This document shows, one piece after another, positions 8,525 through 17,866 of a stretch of 64,000 nucleotides of DNA. The first letter of the stretch is position 1. The number at the start of each line of letters is the position of its first letter. Origin of the DNA: Piscinibacter sp. HJYY11 (GTDB lineage Bacteria > Pseudomonadota > Gammaproteobacteria > Burkholderiales > Burkholderiaceae_C); NCBI RefSeq assembly GCF_016735515.1, contig NZ_JAERQZ010000001.1:2032646-2096645 (forward strand). Reading direction: 5' to 3'. The notes under the pieces are model-generated. The model did not search any database and was not told where the DNA came from. It saw only the letters and a program-made list of their open reading frames with translations. Made by a program: the position numbers and the translations under genes.

Positions 8525-9571
8525 TCAGGGCAGGCGCTCCAGCGCGCGCTGGTACACGGGGTCGTGCATCAGCTCGTCCCAGGTCAGCGGGGCCGATTGC
8601 GGCAGGAGCCTCCGGCGACGCATCTCGCTGTCGCCGTCAGGTGTCCACTGGCCCTGCTCGGCGGCGGCCAGCAGGCCATCGAGCAACTCGTCGACGGCCC
8701 GGCCGCCGTTGAGGGACTGGTTGCACAGCAGGACCATGTCGCAGCCCGCCTGCAGCGCGGCCACCGCGCCGTCGACAGCAGAGCCGGCCACCTTGGCGCC
8801 TTCCATGCTGAGGTCGTCGCTGAAGATGGCGCCGGTGAAACCGAGCTGCTGGCGCAGGATTTCTTTCAACCAGCGTGGTGAGAAGCCCGCGGGTTGGTCA
8901 TCGACCTTGGGGTAGATCACGTGCGCCGGCATCACGCTGGTGAGGCTGGTGCTGAGCCATTCGTACGGCTTGGCGTCGTCGGCGAGGATGGCCTTGAGCG
9001 AACGCTTGTCGACCGGCACCTCGGTGTGGCTATCGCCCTTGACGAAGCCGTGCCCGGGAAAGTGCTTGCCGCAGTTGGCCATGCCCGATTGCAGCAGGCC
9101 GTGCATCAGGCTCTTGGCCAGCATCGTCGCCACGCGTGCATCGCGGTGGAAGGCTCGGTCGCCGATGACGCTGGAGCCGCCATGGTCGAGGTCGAGCACC
9201 GGGGTGAAGCTGAGGTCGATGCCGCAGCTGCGCAGCTCGGCGCCGAGCACGTAGCCGGCGGCGGTGGCGGCATCGGTGGCGGTGAGCGCGTCGCTCATCC
9301 ACAGCTCGCCGAGCGCGCGCATCGGCGGCAGGTGGGTGAAGCCATCGGTGCGGAAGCGCTGCACGCGCCCGCCTTCGTGGTCGACGCTGATCAGCACGTC
9401 GGGCCGGATGGACTTGATCTCGGCGGCGAGCTCGGTGATCTGCTGGCGGTTCTGCCAGTTCCGGGCGAAGAAGATCAGGCCGCCGGTCAGCGGGTGCTTG
9501 AGGCGGCGGCGGTCGTCGCCGTTGAGGGTCGTGCCGGCGACGTCGAGCACGACGGGAGCGTGTGTGTTCAT
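8525..9571 (-). CDS. nagZ: Beta-N-acetylhexosaminidase NagZ
   Basis: A 348-residue cytoplasmic glycoside hydrolase of family 3 that removes GlcNAc from anhydro-muropeptides during peptidoglycan recycling. Visible motifs: ISVDHEGGRVQR (about 61-72), the CGKHFPGHG loop (K169, H170, H174; the last His is the flexible general acid/base typical of NagZ), and the nucleophile Asp in IFSDDLSMEGA. The length matches the family. The ATG at 9571 overlaps the pdxJ stop as ATGA. In several Burkholderiales acpS lies between pdxJ and nagZ; here the two genes overlap and acpS is absent from this position. Confidence 0.95.
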   Translation of the reverse strand: MNTHAPVVLDVAGTTLNGDDRRRLKHPLTGGLIFFARNWQNRQQITELAAEIKSIRPDVLISVDHEGGRVQRFRTDGFTHLPPMRALGELWMSDALTATDAATAAGYVLGAELRSCGIDLSFTPVLDLDHGGSSVIGDRAFHRDARVATMLAKSLMHGLLQSGMANCGKHFPGHGFVKGDSHTEVPVDKRSLKAILADDAKPYEWLSTSLTSVMPAHVIYPKVDDQPAGFSPRWLKEILRQQLGFTGAIFSDDLSMEGAKVAGSAVDGAVAALQAGCDMVLLCNQSLNGGRAVDELLDGLLAAAEQGQWTPDGDSEMRRRRLLPQSAPLTWDELMHDPVYQRALERLP

Positions 9572-10368
9572 GGGGCAGCAGCAGCGTGGAGGCAGCGCAG
9601 GTAGGCGCGCACGGTTTCGGTCATGCCGAGTTCGAGGGTGTCGGCGATCAGCGCGTGGCCGATCGACACCTCTTGCACGCCGGGCACGGCGCGCAGGAAG
9701 TCGGTGAGGTTGGCACAGTTGAGGTCGTGGCCCGCGTTGAGGCCGAGGCCGGCACGGAGAGCGGCTTCGGCGGTGGCAGTGAAGCGCGCGAGCACCGCCG
9801 CCTGCTCGGGGGTGCCATGGGCGCGTGCGTAGGACTCGGTGTAGAGCTCGACACGGTCGGCGCCCACGTCCCGCGCGGCGGCCATCATCTCGGGCAATGG
9901 GTCCATGAAGAGGCTGACGCGGATGCCGAGCGACTTGGCTTCGGCGATGAGCGGCTTCAGCGTCGCGGCGTCTTCGGGGAAACGCCAGCCGTGGTCGGAG
10001 GTGGGCTGGCTCTCGCTGTCGGGCACGAAGGTGCATTGCTGCGGCGCTCGCTGCTGCGCGGCGAGTTGCCGCAGCAGGTCCATCAGGTTGTGCAGCGGGT
10101 TGCCTTCGATGTTGAACTCGGCCTGCGGCCACTTCGTCATCAGCTCGGCGAGGTCGAACACGTCGTGCGTGCGGATGTGGCGCTGGTCGGGCCGCGGGTG
10201 GATGGTGATGCCGTGGGCGCCGGCTTCAAGCGCAGTGCTCGACAGCCCCGTCACGCTCGGGAACGGGAGCGGGCGGCGGTTGCGGATCTGCGCCACCAGG
10301 TTCACGTTGACCGACAAGGCGGTGAGGCCGCGATGCGCGTCGAGACCGCTGGTGAGCAGAGGGTTCAT
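9568..10368 (-). CDS. pdxJ: Pyridoxine 5'-phosphate synthase PdxJ
   Basis: A 266-residue TIM-barrel enzyme that condenses 1-deoxyxylulose 5-phosphate with 3-amino-2-oxopropyl phosphate to pyridoxine 5'-phosphate. Family-specific segments are SVNVNLVAQIRN near the start, GAHGITIHPRPDQRHI (substrate-binding His/Arg residues), FNIEGNP, and LNAGHDLN towards the end. The length fits the family. The start lies 3 bases after the recO stop, within the era-recO-pdxJ-nagZ series. Confidence 0.96.
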   Translation of the reverse strand: MNPLLTSGLDAHRGLTALSVNVNLVAQIRNRRPLPFPSVTGLSSTALEAGAHGITIHPRPDQRHIRTHDVFDLAELMTKWPQAEFNIEGNPLHNLMDLLRQLAAQQRAPQQCTFVPDSESQPTSDHGWRFPEDAATLKPLIAEAKSLGIRVSLFMDPLPEMMAAARDVGADRVELYTESYARAHGTPEQAAVLARFTATAEAALRAGLGLNAGHDLNCANLTDFLRAVPGVQEVSIGHALIADTLELGMTETVRAYLRCLHAAAAP

Positions 10369-10371
10369 GGG

Positions 10372-11166
10372 CTATCGATCAAGGGCTTGAACGTCGAGCA
10401 TCACCTGGCGGGTGCGCAAGACGGGCGAGCCAAGATGATAGTGAAGCAGACCTCGCAAGATTGCTTTGAGCTCTGGCAGCACAGGGGCACAGGCCTGCTG
10501 CAAGGCGGCCAGGCTGCCGTGCTCGAGCGCAGCCTGCAGGCCGATCAGTTGCTGGGCGGAGAGCGAGGCCTCGCCCGTGCGCGGCAGTGTCACACCGGCT
10601 TCTGAGCGCACGGCATAGCGCGCATCGAGGCGGATGTCTTCCTGCGTGAGCGTCACCACCGCCAAGTCGGGCAGAAGGCCGATGGCTTTCAGCAGCAGGA
10701 CCTCGAAGGCACGCAAGGCGGCCTGCGTGTCGTTCTCGTCGGCGGTGGCCAGCGCCGTCAAGGTCTGGGCATAGAGGTCGAACAGCGTCGGAACCGGGTC
10801 GCCCCGTGCCAGGAGCTTCATCAGCAGTTCGTTGAGGTAGAAGCCGCTGAAGAGCGCTGCCCCCGTGAGCATGGCTTGTCCACCGGCCCATTCGGCGGCA
10901 CGCAGGGTCTGCACCTCGCCAGCGCTCTCGCCTGCATCCACCTTGGGCGGCTTGCCCAGCGTCACCTGCAGGCGCTGGAACGGCAGCAACACGGCGCGCA
11001 TCTGCGAGTACGGCCGCTTGGCGCCCTTGGCCACGACGGCCTGCCGCCCTTGCTCGCGGGTGAAGAGGTCGAGGATCAGACTGGTTTCGCTCCAGTCGTA
11101 GTGGTGCAGGACGAAGGCGACCTGCTGCGCCGCAAGACGTGGGGGGCGCGTGGTGCGCGTGGCCAT
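10372..11166 (-). CDS. recO: DNA repair protein RecO
   Basis: A 264-residue recombination mediator that, with RecR, loads RecA at single-stranded gaps (RecF pathway). The amino-terminal OB-fold is recognisable (FVLHHYDWSETSLILDLFTREQG, followed by VVAKGAKRPYS), and a mostly helical carboxy part follows. The zinc-finger cysteines of some RecO proteins are absent, as in many proteobacteria. The ATG at 11166 is 5 bases after the era stop and is preferred to an upstream start that would run into era. Position directly after era is typical. Confidence 0.93.
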   Translation of the reverse strand: MATRTTRPPRLAAQQVAFVLHHYDWSETSLILDLFTREQGRQAVVAKGAKRPYSQMRAVLLPFQRLQVTLGKPPKVDAGESAGEVQTLRAAEWAGGQAMLTGAALFSGFYLNELLMKLLARGDPVPTLFDLYAQTLTALATADENDTQAALRAFEVLLLKAIGLLPDLAVVTLTQEDIRLDARYAVRSEAGVTLPRTGEASLSAQQLIGLQAALEHGSLAALQQACAPVLPELKAILRGLLHYHLGSPVLRTRQVMLDVQALDR

Positions 11167-11171
11167 CCCGG

Positions 11172-12110
<939 letters not shown>

Positions 12111-12813
12111 CGCTGGCCTTCAGCGACACCAGCATACGGCGGGCAGCTTCCTGCTCGGCCATGCGGCGCGAGCGGCCTTCACCGGTTTCGGTGAGGCTCA
12201 GGGCCGGCACGGCGCACTCGACTTCGAAGGTCTGCGCATGCGCCTGGCCGCGGGTGTTCAGGATGCGATAGGTCGGCACCGGCAGGCGGCGGGCCTGCAG
12301 CCATTCCTGCAACTCGGTCTTGGCGTCCTTGGTCCAGCTGTCGATGTCGGTGTTGAGGATGACATCGCCGAAGAGACGCCGGACGAGCGCCCGGGCGGGC
12401 TCGAAGGCGCCGTCGAGGAAGGTGGCGCCGATGATGGCCTCCAGCGCATCGGCCAAGATGGAAGGACGCTGAGCGCCGCCACCGCGCGCTTCGCCTTCGC
12501 TCAGGCGCAGCACTTCCGGCAGTCCCAGGGAGAGGGCCACGCGATGGAGGGTGTCTTCGCGGACCAGGTGAGCCCGCACGCGGGTCAGGTCGCCTTCGTC
12601 CGAGACACCGAAACGCTCGAACAACAGTGCACTGACGGCCAGGCTCAGCACGGCATCGCCGAGAAACTCGAGCCGCTCGTTGTGATCGGCGCCGAAGCTG
12701 CGATGGGTCACCGCCCGGCTCAGCAGTTCGGGCTGGGCGAACCGGTGGCCGAGGCGTTGCTGCAGGGCGTTGAGGCGGGCGTCCACGGTACTTCGGACCA
12801 AGCGGCCAAGGGC

Positions 12814-13182
12814 CTACTTCGACCGTCCTTCGTATTTGATGAGCAGGTAGACCGGGCTCATGATCTCGATCTCCTTGCCGTAGGCGAAGGCGATCACCAC
12901 CTTCTCGTTGACCTTGGTGATTTCAAGGTCCTTGCTGGTGATGGATTGGATCGAGTACTCGATCTGCACCTGCTTGTCGAAAGCCGCGCGGATCTCGGGC
13001 ACTGTTGTTGCGCCACTGGCAGCAATTTGCTCCACCGCGCGCTTGATGGTGAAGTATTCGTTGACGGTCGGCAACACGCGCAGCCCCAGCAGCGCCACAA
13101 AGCCGATCACGATGGCCCAGAAAAGCAAACCGAACAACGTGATGCCGCGTTCAGAACGCAGCGTGCGATGTTCAACGGTCAT
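12814..13182 (-). CDS. DUF4845 family small membrane protein
   Basis: A 122-residue protein with one amino-terminal membrane segment (about 15-36, ITLFGLLFWAIVIGFVALLG) and a small periplasmic domain. The beginning, RSERGITLFGLLF, looks like a type IV prepilin leader (a positively charged stretch, Gly before the cleavage point, then a hydrophobic helix), but the usual Glu at position 5 of the mature protein is absent. Its function is unknown. The place between lepB and rnc is conserved in Burkholderiales and Pseudomonas, which suggests a role tied to secretion or envelope work. Confidence 0.8.
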   Translation of the reverse strand: MTVEHRTLRSERGITLFGLLFWAIVIGFVALLGLRVLPTVNEYFTIKRAVEQIAASGATTVPEIRAAFDKQVQIEYSIQSITSKDLEITKVNEKVVIAFAYGKEIEIMSPVYLLIKYEGRSK

Positions 13183-13209
13183 GGCTTCTTGCTCCTCGTG
13201 TTGGCGTGG

Positions 13210-14175
13210 TCAATGGAACGAGCCGATGCGGCGGAGGTTACCGAAATTCATCCACACAAAAAAGGCCTTGCCGACGATGTTCTCATCGGGCACGAAGCCC
13301 CAGAAGCGCGAGTCTTCGGAGTTGTCGCGGTTGTCGCCCATCATGAAATAGTGGCCCGCAGGCACCTTGCACGTGACGCCTTCTGCACTGTAGCTGCAGT
13401 TTTCCTTGTAGGGGAACGGGTCGGTCGGCCGGATGTAAGAAGGGCGTTGCACATCGACCAGGATGCGATGCTCCACCGGCCCCAGCTTCTCGTTGTACTG
13501 CTTGAAATAGCGGGTGCTCTCGTCATCGTAGAACTCTGGCAAGGCCTGCGTCTCGACCAGTTGGTCGTTGAGGTACAGCCGCTGGTTCTTGTAGGACACC
13601 ACGTCCCCCGGCACACCGACCACGCGCTTGATGTAGTCGATGCTCGGGTTGGCGGGATAACGGAACACCATCACGTCGCCGCGCTGTGGGGTGTTCAAGT
13701 CGATGATCTTCTTGTTGATGACGGGCAGCCGCACGCCGTAGTGGTACTTGTTGACCAGGATGAGGTCACCGACCAGCAAGGTCGGAACCATCGAGCCCGA
13801 CGGAATCTTGAACGGCTCGAAAAGGAACGAGCGCAGGAGGAACACGATCAGGATCACCGGGAAGAGCCCCGCGGTCCAATCGAGCCACCAGGGTTGCATC
13901 AACAGCGCTTCGCGCGCCGGTGCGATGTCTCCATCGACCTTGGCAATGCCTTTGCTTGCCAGCTCTTCACGACGCGCGGCGTCTTGCTGCTCGAGGCTCT
14001 GCGCTGCCTTGGCGCGCGCCGGCGCGAAATGGAAGCGCTCGGCCAGCCAGTACGCCAGCGTCACCAGGGTGAGGATGAAGAGCAGCAGCGAGAAATTGCC
14101 CGTCCACTTGCCCAGATACCAGCCTCCCAGATACACCGCGAGGCACGCATACAGCAAACCGGTCAGAGAACCCAT
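13210..14175 (-). CDS. lepB: Signal peptidase I
   Basis: The 321-residue inner-membrane protease that removes signal peptides from exported proteins. Membrane segments lie at about 3-22, 27-46 and 103-118. The catalytic Ser128 is in KIPSGSMVPTLL and the general base Lys183 is in DYIKRVVGVPGD; the conserved box GDNRDNSEDSR follows. The extra charged region (about 48-92) between membrane segments is usual in betaproteobacteria. The ATG at 14175 shares one base with the lepA stop (TGATG). Confidence 0.96.
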   Translation of the reverse strand: MGSLTGLLYACLAVYLGGWYLGKWTGNFSLLLFILTLVTLAYWLAERFHFAPARAKAAQSLEQQDAARREELASKGIAKVDGDIAPAREALLMQPWWLDWTAGLFPVILIVFLLRSFLFEPFKIPSGSMVPTLLVGDLILVNKYHYGVRLPVINKKIIDLNTPQRGDVMVFRYPANPSIDYIKRVVGVPGDVVSYKNQRLYLNDQLVETQALPEFYDDESTRYFKQYNEKLGPVEHRILVDVQRPSYIRPTDPFPYKENCSYSAEGVTCKVPAGHYFMMGDNRDNSEDSRFWGFVPDENIVGKAFFVWMNFGNLRRIGSFH

Positions 14176-15983
14176 CAATCGTCCACTTGGAGGATGGCGA
14201 GGAACGCTTCCTGCGGCACTTCGACAGAGCCGATCTGCTTCATGCGTTTCTTGCCGGCTTTTTGTTTTTCGAGCAGCTTGCGCTTGCGGGTGATGTCGCC
14301 GCCATAACACTTGGCAATGACGTTCTTGCGCAGGGCCTTGATTGTCTCACGCGCAATGATGTTGGCCCCGATGGCGGCCTGCACCGCGACGTCGTATTGC
14401 TGGCGCGAAATCAACTCGCGCATCTTGGCCACGACCGCTCGGCTGCGGAACTGGCTCTGGGCGCGGTGCACGATGATCGACAGCGCATCGACCTTGTCGC
14501 CGTTCAGCAGGATGTCGACCTTCACGACGTCGGAGCCGCGGTATTCCTTGAACTCGTAGTCCATCGAGGCGTAACCGCGCGACACGCTCTTGAGCTTGTC
14601 GAAGAAGTCGAGCACGATCTCGGCGAGCGGCATCTCATAGGTGAGCATCACCTGGCGGCCGTGGTAGGCCATGTTGATCTGCGTGCCACGCTTGAGGTTG
14701 GCAAGCGTCATCACCGGGCCGACATAGTCCTGCGGCATGTACAGGTGCACGGTGACGATGGGCTCGCGGATCTCCCGGATGCGGCCAAGGTCGGGCATCT
14801 TGGACGGGTTCTCGACCTTGAGCACCTCGCCATTGTTGAGCTCGACCTCATAGACGACCGAAGGCGCGGTGGTGATCAGGTCCTGGTCGAACTCGCGCTC
14901 CAGTCGCTCCTGCACGATCTCCATGTGCAGGAGACCTAGGAATCCACACCGGAAACCGAAGCCCAGCGCCTGCGACACCTCGGGTTCGTAGCGCAGGGAG
15001 GAGTCGTTGAGCTTCAACTTTTCCAGTGCGTCGCGCAGCTGGTCGTATTCGCTCGCTTCGGTCGGGTACAGGCCAGCGAAGACCTGTGGCTGGATTTCCT
15101 TGAAGCCCGGCAGCGCCTCATCGGCCGGACCGAGGTTGTTCGGCAGCTTCTTTTCCAGCGTGAGCGTGTCGCCCACCTTGGCATGCTGCAGCTCCTTGAT
15201 GCCGGCGATCACGAAGCCCACTTCGCCGGCTTTGAGGATGTCCCTCGAAACAGACTTCGGGGTGAACACGCCCAGCTGCTCGGCCGCATAGGCGGCGTTG
15301 GTCGCCATCATCTTGAAGCGTTCACCCTTCTTGAGCTCGCCATCGACCACGCGAACCAGCATCACGACGCCCACGTAGTTGTCGAACCACGAATCGATGA
15401 TCATGGCGCGCAACGGCGCATCGGCCTTGCCTCGCGGCGCCGGCATGCGGGCGATCACCGCCTCCAGGATGTCGTCGATGCCCTCGCCTGTCTTGGCGCT
15501 ACAGGGAATGGCGTGCTCCGCATCGATGCCGATCACGTCTTCGACCTCGGCCTTGGCGCGCTCCGGGTCGGCCTGGGGCAGATCCATCTTGTTGAGCACG
15601 GGGACCACTTCGACACCGAGGTCGAGCGCGGTGTAGCAATTGGCCACCGTCTGAGCCTCCACCCCCTGGCTCGCGTCCACCACCAGCAGCGCACCTTCGC
15701 AGGCGGACAGTGACCGGCTCACTTCATACGAGAAGTCAACGTGCCCCGGGGTGTCGATCAAATTGAGCTGGTAGGTCTTGCCGTCGCGCGCCTTGTACGA
15801 AAGGGCCGCCGTCTGCGCCTTGATGGTGATGCCGCGCTCGCGCTCGATGTCCATCGAGTCGAGCACTTGGGCCTCCATCTCCCGGTCGCTCAGGCCACCG
15901 CAGCGTTGGATGAGGCGGTCGGCGAGTGTCGACTTGCCGTGGTCGATGTGGGCAATGATGGAGAAATTACGGATGTGATCCAT
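14175..15983 (-). CDS. lepA: Elongation factor 4 (LepA), ribosomal back-translocase
   Basis: A 602-residue translational GTPase. G1 is [10 protein letters not shown] (residues 11-20), G3 is DTPGHVDF, and G4 is NKMDLP; EF-G-like domains II, III and V are followed by the LepA-specific carboxy domain ending in lysine-rich [16 protein letters not shown]. It acts on stalled or assembling ribosomes. The length is that of the family. The ATG has no clear ribosome site (GCGCTTCGC upstream). It probably shares a transcript with lepB. Confidence 0.97.
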   Translation of the reverse strand: MDHIRNFSIIAHIDHGKSTLADRLIQRCGGLSDREMEAQVLDSMDIERERGITIKAQTAALSYKARDGKTYQLNLIDTPGHVDFSYEVSRSLSACEGALLVVDASQGVEAQTVANCYTALDLGVEVVPVLNKMDLPQADPERAKAEVEDVIGIDAEHAIPCSAKTGEGIDDILEAVIARMPAPRGKADAPLRAMIIDSWFDNYVGVVMLVRVVDGELKKGERFKMMATNAAYAAEQLGVFTPKSVSRDILKAGEVGFVIAGIKELQHAKVGDTLTLEKKLPNNLGPADEALPGFKEIQPQVFAGLYPTEASEYDQLRDALEKLKLNDSSLRYEPEVSQALGFGFRCGFLGLLHMEIVQERLEREFDQDLITTAPSVVYEVELNNGEVLKVENPSKMPDLGRIREIREPIVTVHLYMPQDYVGPVMTLANLKRGTQINMAYHGRQVMLTYEMPLAEIVLDFFDKLKSVSRGYASMDYEFKEYRGSDVVKVDILLNGDKVDALSIIVHRAQSQFRSRAVVAKMRELISRQQYDVAVQAAIGANIIARETIKALRKNVIAKCYGGDITRKRKLLEKQKAGKKRMKQIGSVEVPQEAFLAILQVDD

Positions 15984-16098
15984 GCGAAGCGCTCAGTGCT
16001 CGAACCGCTCTTGATCAACAGCCTGCCGGCCGCGGAGAGCGCTCGATCGTGAGTGGGAAGGTGCCGCGAAAGCGTCGCGTGCTGCACGAGAAGAGGCT

Positions 16099-16132
16099 AA
16101 AAAAAAGGCACGTCGAATGAGTGACGCGCCTT
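16099..16132 (-). terminator. Rho-independent terminator upstream of lepA
   Basis: On the minus strand the arms AAGGCGCGTC and GACGTGCCTT (one G-T pair) enclose an eight-base loop and end in a run of eight T. It sits 116 bases before the lepA start and about 345 bases after the mucD stop, so it separates the envelope-stress operon from lepA. Confidence 0.8.
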
Positions 16133-16162
16133 CCAACAAAACGTATGGCAACTGCTTGTTGG
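16099..16162 (-). ncRNA. Candidate 64-base small RNA or transcription attenuator upstream of lepA
   Basis: Read on the minus strand, a TACAAT -10 box (16174-16169) lies 6 bases before a predicted start at about 16162. The transcript would be two adjoining hairpins. The first has arms CCAACAA/TTGTTGG with a 16-base loop (16162-16133). The second is a terminator stem with eight T residues (16132-16099). The -35 region is poor (GTTTCC). It may be a free small RNA, or simply the terminator of the rpoE-mucD transcript. The sequence matches no RNA family I can name. Confidence 0.4.
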
Positions 16163-16256
16163 GCCTTCATTGTAGCCAAAAGCACCCCGCGGGAAACCGC
16201 GCCGTTGCTGGATTTGTTCTCGTTGCAGGGTACCAACACGAAAATCTATGCACAAT

Positions 16257-16265
16257 TTATCCACA
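16257..16265 (+). other. Perfect DnaA-box nonamer
   Basis: TTATCCACA occurs exactly, in an A/T-rich stretch, with near-matches beside it (CTATCCCCA on the minus strand, and TATGCACAA). No dnaA, dnaN or cluster of boxes is nearby, so this is not an origin. It may be chance or a regulatory site. Confidence 0.3.
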
Positions 16266-16477
16266 AAGTGTTGTGGGCAGCTTGGGGATAGATTTCGCCT
16301 CCCCGAGTCCTTGTCAGGCGTGGCGATAAATCGCCTCAAATATGCCAGATTCTATGCCGAGAATGGAGGAATTCGGTGATAAGAAGTGTGCGCACGCAAA
16401 CTGAATTTCATAGTCCGGATTCCAAGTATTTTTTTCTGAAGGATGCCCCTCGAGCATGGTCGGTTTTCGGGTCCCGT

Positions 16478-17863
16478 TCACCTCACAACCGGAAGCCGAA
16501 CAAATTGAGCCCACGCCCCTCTTAACACCGTGATGGGAAGCGGACGGGTTCGATCAAGCTTCGCGATACTGGCTTCAAACTGCTTGAGATCCGCCACGTC
16601 CGTCGAGCCCACGGCCAGGATCACATCGCCTTGCCGAAGGCCCGCTGCCTCGGCCCCCGCCGTCACCGTCGCCACTCTCACACCGGACGCGCGGGACGCA
16701 ATCCGATCTACATCCGCCAAGTTGGCGACCGTGAATCCCCAGGTCTTCGCGGCCACGGAGGCGACTGAGCCCTCGGACTCTTGCCGATCAGGTGAAGCAG
16801 ACTGCGGGGCATTCAACTCAGTCAGGATAGGCTTGAACTCCAACAGCTTGCCGCGACGGCTCACCTGCGCAGTCGCCGTCGAGCCGGGCCTGAGCGTGCT
16901 CACGTAACGGCGCAGGTCCATCGCACACTCAATCGACTTGCCATTCACAGCGAGAACGAGATCACCAGGCTGGATGCCCACTTTCTCGGCGGGCCCCGCC
17001 GGCACAATCTGACGCACCAAGGCTCCCTTGGCCCTGCCCTTGCCATGCTCGTCGGCAGCGTCGCGCGGCGCATCGGCGGGCAGCAGGCCGATATAGCCTC
17101 TCACGACGCGCCCGTTGGCCCTGAGCTGGTCGGCAATGCGCATCGCCTCGTCGATCGGAATTGCCAACGAGATGCCGACGGAAGTGCCCGCGGGACTCAG
17201 GATCTGGGAGTTGATCCCCACCGCTTCGCCACGGATGTTGATGAGCGGACCACCCGCATTGCCTGGATTCACCGCGACATCCGCCTGGATGAACGGCACC
17301 TCTGCGCCGGTATCTCGCTGCTTGGCGCTGACGATCCCGATCGTCACGGTATTCTCCAGCCCAAAAGGGGAGCCGATGGCCATGACCCATTCGCCTACGC
17401 GCAGCCGGCTGGCGTCCCCGATCCGCAACGCCGGCAGACCCACAGCTTCAAACTTGAGCACGGCCACATCGGAGCGCTCGTCAGCGCCAATGACCCTGGC
17501 CCGGAACTCTCGCTTGTCGGTCAAGGTCACATAGACCTCGGATGCACCTTCCACGACATGCGCGCTGGTCAGCAGATAGCCATCGCCACTGATGATGAAG
17601 CCGGAGCCTTCTCCACGAGACGACTCATCGCTCCCCTGCAACACCGGAGCGCGACGACGGGGCACAGGTCGCGCGCCGTCGGAGCCGCGTTCGGAGATCC
17701 GGATGTTGACAACCGCAGGGCCGACTCGCTCCGCGAGATCTGCAAAGTCTGGGAACTCGCGCGCCTGCGCGAGGCTCACCTGCGGCACCATGCAGAGGCT
17801 CAGCAGCGTCGCACCTGCCACCAGCACCACTGCAAGCGATCGGCGACGCACTGTCCCGTCCAA
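16478..17863 (-). CDS. mucD: DegQ/MucD-like periplasmic HtrA protein with catalytic Ser replaced by Ala
   Basis: A 461-residue protein with a signal peptide (cleavage probably after SLAQA, near residue 35), a trypsin-like domain (about 45-240) and two PDZ domains (about 250-340 and 370-460). His102 (TSAHVV) and Asp132 (SDVAVL) of the triad are present. At the nucleophile position the family motif GNSGGPL reads GNAGGPL, with codon GCG at 17257-17255. As read, it should lack protease activity and could act only as a chaperone or regulator. It is the last gene of the rpoE-rseA-rseB operon, where MucD normally degrades misfolded envelope proteins. The start is TTG, 3 bases after the rseB stop; GTG at 17851 is an alternative. 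Confidence 0.88.
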   Translation of the reverse strand: MDGTVRRRSLAVVLVAGATLLSLCMVPQVSLAQAREFPDFADLAERVGPAVVNIRISERGSDGARPVPRRRAPVLQGSDESSRGEGSGFIISGDGYLLTSAHVVEGASEVYVTLTDKREFRARVIGADERSDVAVLKFEAVGLPALRIGDASRLRVGEWVMAIGSPFGLENTVTIGIVSAKQRDTGAEVPFIQADVAVNPGNAGGPLINIRGEAVGINSQILSPAGTSVGISLAIPIDEAMRIADQLRANGRVVRGYIGLLPADAPRDAADEHGKGRAKGALVRQIVPAGPAEKVGIQPGDLVLAVNGKSIECAMDLRRYVSTLRPGSTATAQVSRRGKLLEFKPILTELNAPQSASPDRQESEGSVASVAAKTWGFTVANLADVDRIASRASGVRVATVTAGAEAAGLRQGDVILAVGSTDVADLKQFEASIAKLDRTRPLPITVLRGAWAQFVRLPVVR

Positions 17864-17866
17864 CTG

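Larger units (their letters stand above)
15984..16477. other. 494-base intergenic region between lepA and mucD
   Basis: No protein gene could be supported here. The part from about 16240 to 16440 is clearly richer in A and T than the surroundings. It contains, on the minus strand, a candidate small RNA or attenuator (16099-16162), and on the plus strand one perfect DnaA-box nonamer (16257-16265). No terminator hairpin was seen directly after the mucD stop. Confidence 0.6.

Noticed and set aside
16257..16265. A replication origin at the DnaA box
   Set aside because: Only one perfect box, and no dnaA, dnaN, gidA or parAB genes nearby.
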